From contig OX345637.1 in NCBI GenBank assembly GCA_947044365.1, positions 15,222,916 through 15,286,915 of the forward strand: a stretch of 64,000 bases of DNA, read 5' to 3'. A model generated the notes under the pieces. It searched no databases and was not told the DNA's origin. It was given only the letters and a program-made list of their open reading frames with translations. The first letter of the stretch is position 1. Each line of letters opens with the position of its first letter. This stretch comes from Petrosia ficiformis. Taxonomy: Eukaryota > Porifera > Demospongiae > Haplosclerida > Petrosiidae. Made by a program: the position numbers and the translations under genes. Shown here in pieces: positions 62,301-64,000 of this stretch.

Positions 62301-62908
62301 GCTATGTTTTTTTATTTGTTTACTCTACATGATATATGACATTTTTTCCATTAACAGAAAGTGCATAGTTTATGCAACTTGCATGGTAGCAGTTATTATC
62401 AAAATAAGTTTAAGCTATAACCATGCACTAACACTTGTTTCCTTAATTAATACATACACAACACATAACAGACATGTACCTGTGACTTACCGAGAATCCT
62501 AAGAGAGAAACTTCCTACAACTTCATTACCATCTAGACAATCAAGAGTAGCCATATTTAGTGAACTATCAAATGTTAGAATAGTGAAGTTGGATTGAGTT
62601 GTGGCTGGAATAGAAGACTCTCCAGTTACAAAGAAGTTGCTACTATCTGGATTATTACCAGTACCATTAACATTAAAAGCAAGTAAAGTTTCCCTTTCAC
62701 CTGATTTTGTAATCTTCCAGCCTATAATAAAAGGATTACCATTGAACAGTATCACACACACCACTGTTATATCATTAGTATTCTCAACAGCAGATACTAT
62801 TGGAGTCTCTTCATTTACTGGCATAGGATATGTAGTAACAGTTCGCTGACAATAGCAGTTACGAAGTAAATACATAATAAACAATACGAAAATTATACAA
62901 ACTTTCAT
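56029..62908 (-). CDS. Gene E: Ig receptor with death-domain tail
   Basis: Exons, all phase 1: 62908-62491 (signal peptide+Ig), 60771-60496 (Ig), 59616-59551 and 59443-59381 (Ser/Thr stalk), 59325-59215 (TM, then KKRRK), 57953-57906, 57559-57515, 56840-56793, 56521-56474 (short cytoplasmic exons) and 56306-56029 (death domain). Read to the stop at 56029 this is 466 residues. Using a further donor and the exon at 51451 gives 505. A second Ig exon corresponding to gene D exon 2 exists only as a wreck at 61262-61500; skipping it preserves phase. There are no FN3 exons. The ectodomain is near-identical to gene D in its first and last Ig, but the output module is a death domain, a homotypic adaptor of apoptotic and innate immune signalling. 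Single-pass topology with the death domain inside. Confidence 0.72.
56474..56521 (-). CDS. Gene E small exon, tandem copy 2
   Basis: 48 nt, acceptor ttttggcag|ATCAACA, donor CCAG|GTTAAT. QQTVQHIDAQQTLLP. The surrounding introns are also duplicated and carry tgtacatgactcaatgtaca repeats. Confidence 0.65.
56590..57020. repeat. tgtacatga(c/t)tca short repeats
   Basis: Clusters of atgattcattgtacatgaat at 56605-56700 and 56935-57015, one in each duplicated intron. Confidence 0.7.
56793..56840 (-). CDS. Gene E small exon, tandem copy 1
   Basis: 48 nt, acceptor ttttggcag|ATCAACA, donor GAAG|GTTAAT. QQTFQHIDAQQTLVE; duplicate of 56521-56474. Confidence 0.65.
57515..57559 (-). CDS. Gene E cytoplasmic exon (EVSSEDPRIHSGNNQ)
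   Basis: 45 nt, acceptor tggttgtag|AGGTTTC, donor CAAT|GTGAGT. Phase 1-1, no known motif. Confidence 0.58.
57906..57953 (-). CDS. Gene E cytoplasmic exon (TTTKIHTDPSMSPKP)
   Basis: 48 nt, acceptor attacag|ATACTAC, donor CCAG|GTAATC. Phase 1-1, no known motif. Confidence 0.6.
59215..59325 (-). CDS. Gene E transmembrane exon
   Basis: 111 nt, acceptor ctctttag|AACTTTC, donor AAAAT|GTAAGT. GIGIGGVVIILLIIIIII then TIIILVKKRRK: strong single-pass anchor with basic stop-transfer. Confidence 0.87.
59381..59443 (-). CDS. Gene E stalk exon, copy 2
   Basis: 63 nt, acceptor ttgaaatag|ATTCAAC, donor GATG|GTAAGT. DSTITTSMSSSPTTAPISSD. Its flanking intron repeats that of copy 1 (tatttcaagacag; aattaagaaatcatatatct). 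Confidence 0.75.
59551..59616 (-). CDS. Gene E stalk exon, copy 1
   Basis: 66 nt, acceptor ttgaaatag|ATTCAAC, donor TCAG|GTATTA. DSTVPMSMPSMSSSSTTS: Ser/Thr/Met-rich stalk. Confidence 0.7.
59870..60273. mobile_element. MITE-like element, TIR cactgcaaaa
   Basis: Starts cactgcaaaaac and ends gttttgcagtg. The interior has tgcaaggatttaacaatta and cttgcaactgtactaaccaa blocks found in other dispersed copies (14755-14990, 21020-21360). No clear target duplication seen. Confidence 0.6.
60496..60771 (-). CDS. Gene E exon: Cys-less Ig
   Basis: 276 nt, acceptor actcacag|ATGCTCC, donor ATCTG|GTAAGT. SIWTKDNIPVTDGGRF and LSDTGNYTNTLTNE; no core cysteines, as in gene D exon 3. Confidence 0.85.
61185..61212. 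repeat. (AT)n run
   Basis: Short AT dinucleotide run in gene E intron. Confidence 0.9.
61262..61500 (-). pseudogene. Wrecked second Ig exon of gene E
   Basis: 61262-61410 keeps DYEWSFDGTPIS on the minus strand but has a 4-nt insertion after NPNIS, then stops. 61411-61475 is the 3' end of the same exon and its intron in opposite orientation (ggattctttatactgaattt). An internal inversion and indel destroyed it. Confidence 0.75.
62013..62046. repeat. Telomere-like tttaggg cluster
   Basis: gcttagggtttagggtttag followed by tgtttagggttgg: four TTTAGGG-like units in gene E intron 1, absent from the matching gene D intron. Confidence 0.7.
62491..62908 (-). CDS. Gene E exon 1: signal peptide and Ig
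   Basis: 418 nt, donor CTCG|GTAAGT. Differs from gene D exon 1 at few residues (IIGWKIT for ITGWQIA; GSFSLRIL for GSFFLRII). Confidence 0.88.
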
Positions 62909-64000
62909 CTTTCTCTAAACGAGATTCGGATCAGTCAAATCAAACTTTCCTCTTTCTCTTAACGCGCTTCGAATCACTGTTGGGGTGTTATCATTAAAAT
63001 ATATTATTTTTTGATGCGAACATAGCGTAGCCACGCCTACTGCGGGACTACCCGGCAGTGACAATGCTTTCAGTTTGAAGAGGTTTCCATACCTTCTTTG
63101 TGCATCTAATATGATTAAAATAATTAGTAAAAATATGCTGTTATCATCTTACAGTCATAACAACCTTCATAACCAATTTAATTATAATTTGGACTATTTC
63201 TGCAACTGTACTAAGGGAGATGCTCTTTTACAATATTTTGCTAACCAGTTATTATTATAAGAGATAACCTGCAATTTGGTATGAGTCTCGGTTAAATATA
63301 ACGGCTGATATTTTTCTTTTCTTGACTTTGCACGTGTTTCCAAAATTTACAGAGTTCAACGAAATATTACAGCTGTAAAAATGCAAACAGCAATTTTATC
63401 TTAAATATAAATAGTTATAATCACTGAAACGTGGTGCTGTTATTATTAAAATAACCAGTTTATGTGTGTAATCAAAAAAAAAAGCATGCCTATGATTGCT
63501 TTGTGCATGACAACTGTCATGTCTGAAGCCCAATACATATATAATAGTTCCATTCTTTTTTAAAGTTCTTGTCTAAGTTTTTCAGCTGCAGTTTCCACAA
63601 GTTAATTTCATCCTGCTGTAGCTCAAGTGCACATTAGCATACAAGCCATGCCCATCAATTGAATGACCCCCCACAATGACACAATAATGAATATAGTACA
63701 TGTGAAAAGAATATAAATATAAAATATATAATAATTATATATCTCATATCTCGTTGACTGGGTATGTTCATGATGTAACACTGTAAAAGGTAGCAGCCAT
63801 TTAATGGGCTATTCCAGATTATGAGGTATACCTCCTTCCACCACTAAGGAGCAATCTTTAAATTGATTGCTAAATCTCCCTGACATTAAAATGGGTTGCT
63901 AAATACTCCTCAGGACAAGTATGCAGTTGATACCACTGAGACGTAATTAATCAATACCAATAAACCCCACCCTCCTATAACAATCAAGAAATCCTTACTA
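62909..64000. other. Gene E 5' flank, duplicate of gene D 5' flank
   Basis: 62909-63740 matches 47999-48780 and 63780-63910 matches 49420-49530. Includes a dispersed AT-core repeat relative (63490-63680). No exon seen. By analogy an F3 module would lie just beyond the window. Confidence 0.6.

Overview
The window looks like AT-rich nuclear DNA from an early-branching animal, most likely a demosponge. The grounds are class-1 (phase 1-1) Ig and fibronectin type III (FN3) exons with GT..AG introns, single-pass receptors with phosphotyrosine or death-domain tails, a MACPF gene, and very many microsatellites, minisatellites, MITE-like repeats and hairpins. The taxon is inferred from style only; a cnidarian is not excluded. 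No rRNA, tRNA, CRISPR or prokaryotic gene organisation was seen.

Almost every coding exon lies on the minus strand and belongs to one paralogous family of Ig/FN3 receptors. From right to left: gene E (62.9 to 51.3 kb: signal peptide+Ig, a wrecked Ig, Ig, two copies of a Ser/Thr stalk exon, TM, short tail exons with one tandem duplicate, death domain, probable last exon). Then F2 (50.7-50.3 kb: signal peptide, Ig, Pro-rich hinge). Then gene D (48.0 to 41.2 kb: signal peptide+Ig, Ig, Ig, three FN3, Ser/Thr mucin-like stalk, TM, tail with YDIP, YSNN and YEEI motifs; 836 aa, nine exons, all in phase). Then F1 (37.3-36.8 kb), and gene B (33.7 to 25.0 kb: signal peptide+Ig, three FN3, TM, tail with a duplicated YGxV/YETP module; 597 aa). 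Gene A (12.2 to 3.75 kb) has signal peptide, three Ig, one FN3 and a Pro-rich hinge, but no membrane exon is seen before the window ends. The region 13.1-16.9 kb is a second, decayed copy (B') of the 3' part of gene B and its downstream flank.

Between B' and B lies a minus-strand MACPF (perforin-like) gene (23.0-18.2 kb) carrying two in-frame stops and a frameshift, so it reads as a pseudogene as given. Its 3' half and 3' flank are repeated in opposite orientation at 1.5-3.3 kb, giving a 13.6 kb-spaced inverted duplication.

Working together: the receptor genes share near-identical ectodomain exons but end in different intracellular modules (tandem phosphotyrosine, SH2-ligand tail, death domain). 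Each F module (signal peptide+Ig+hinge with an open phase-1 donor) sits directly upstream of a complete receptor and could be an alternative 5' end for it. This resembles a birth-and-death immune or allorecognition receptor cluster; that function is inference. Exon borders were placed by eye from splice consensus, phase and paralogue comparison.
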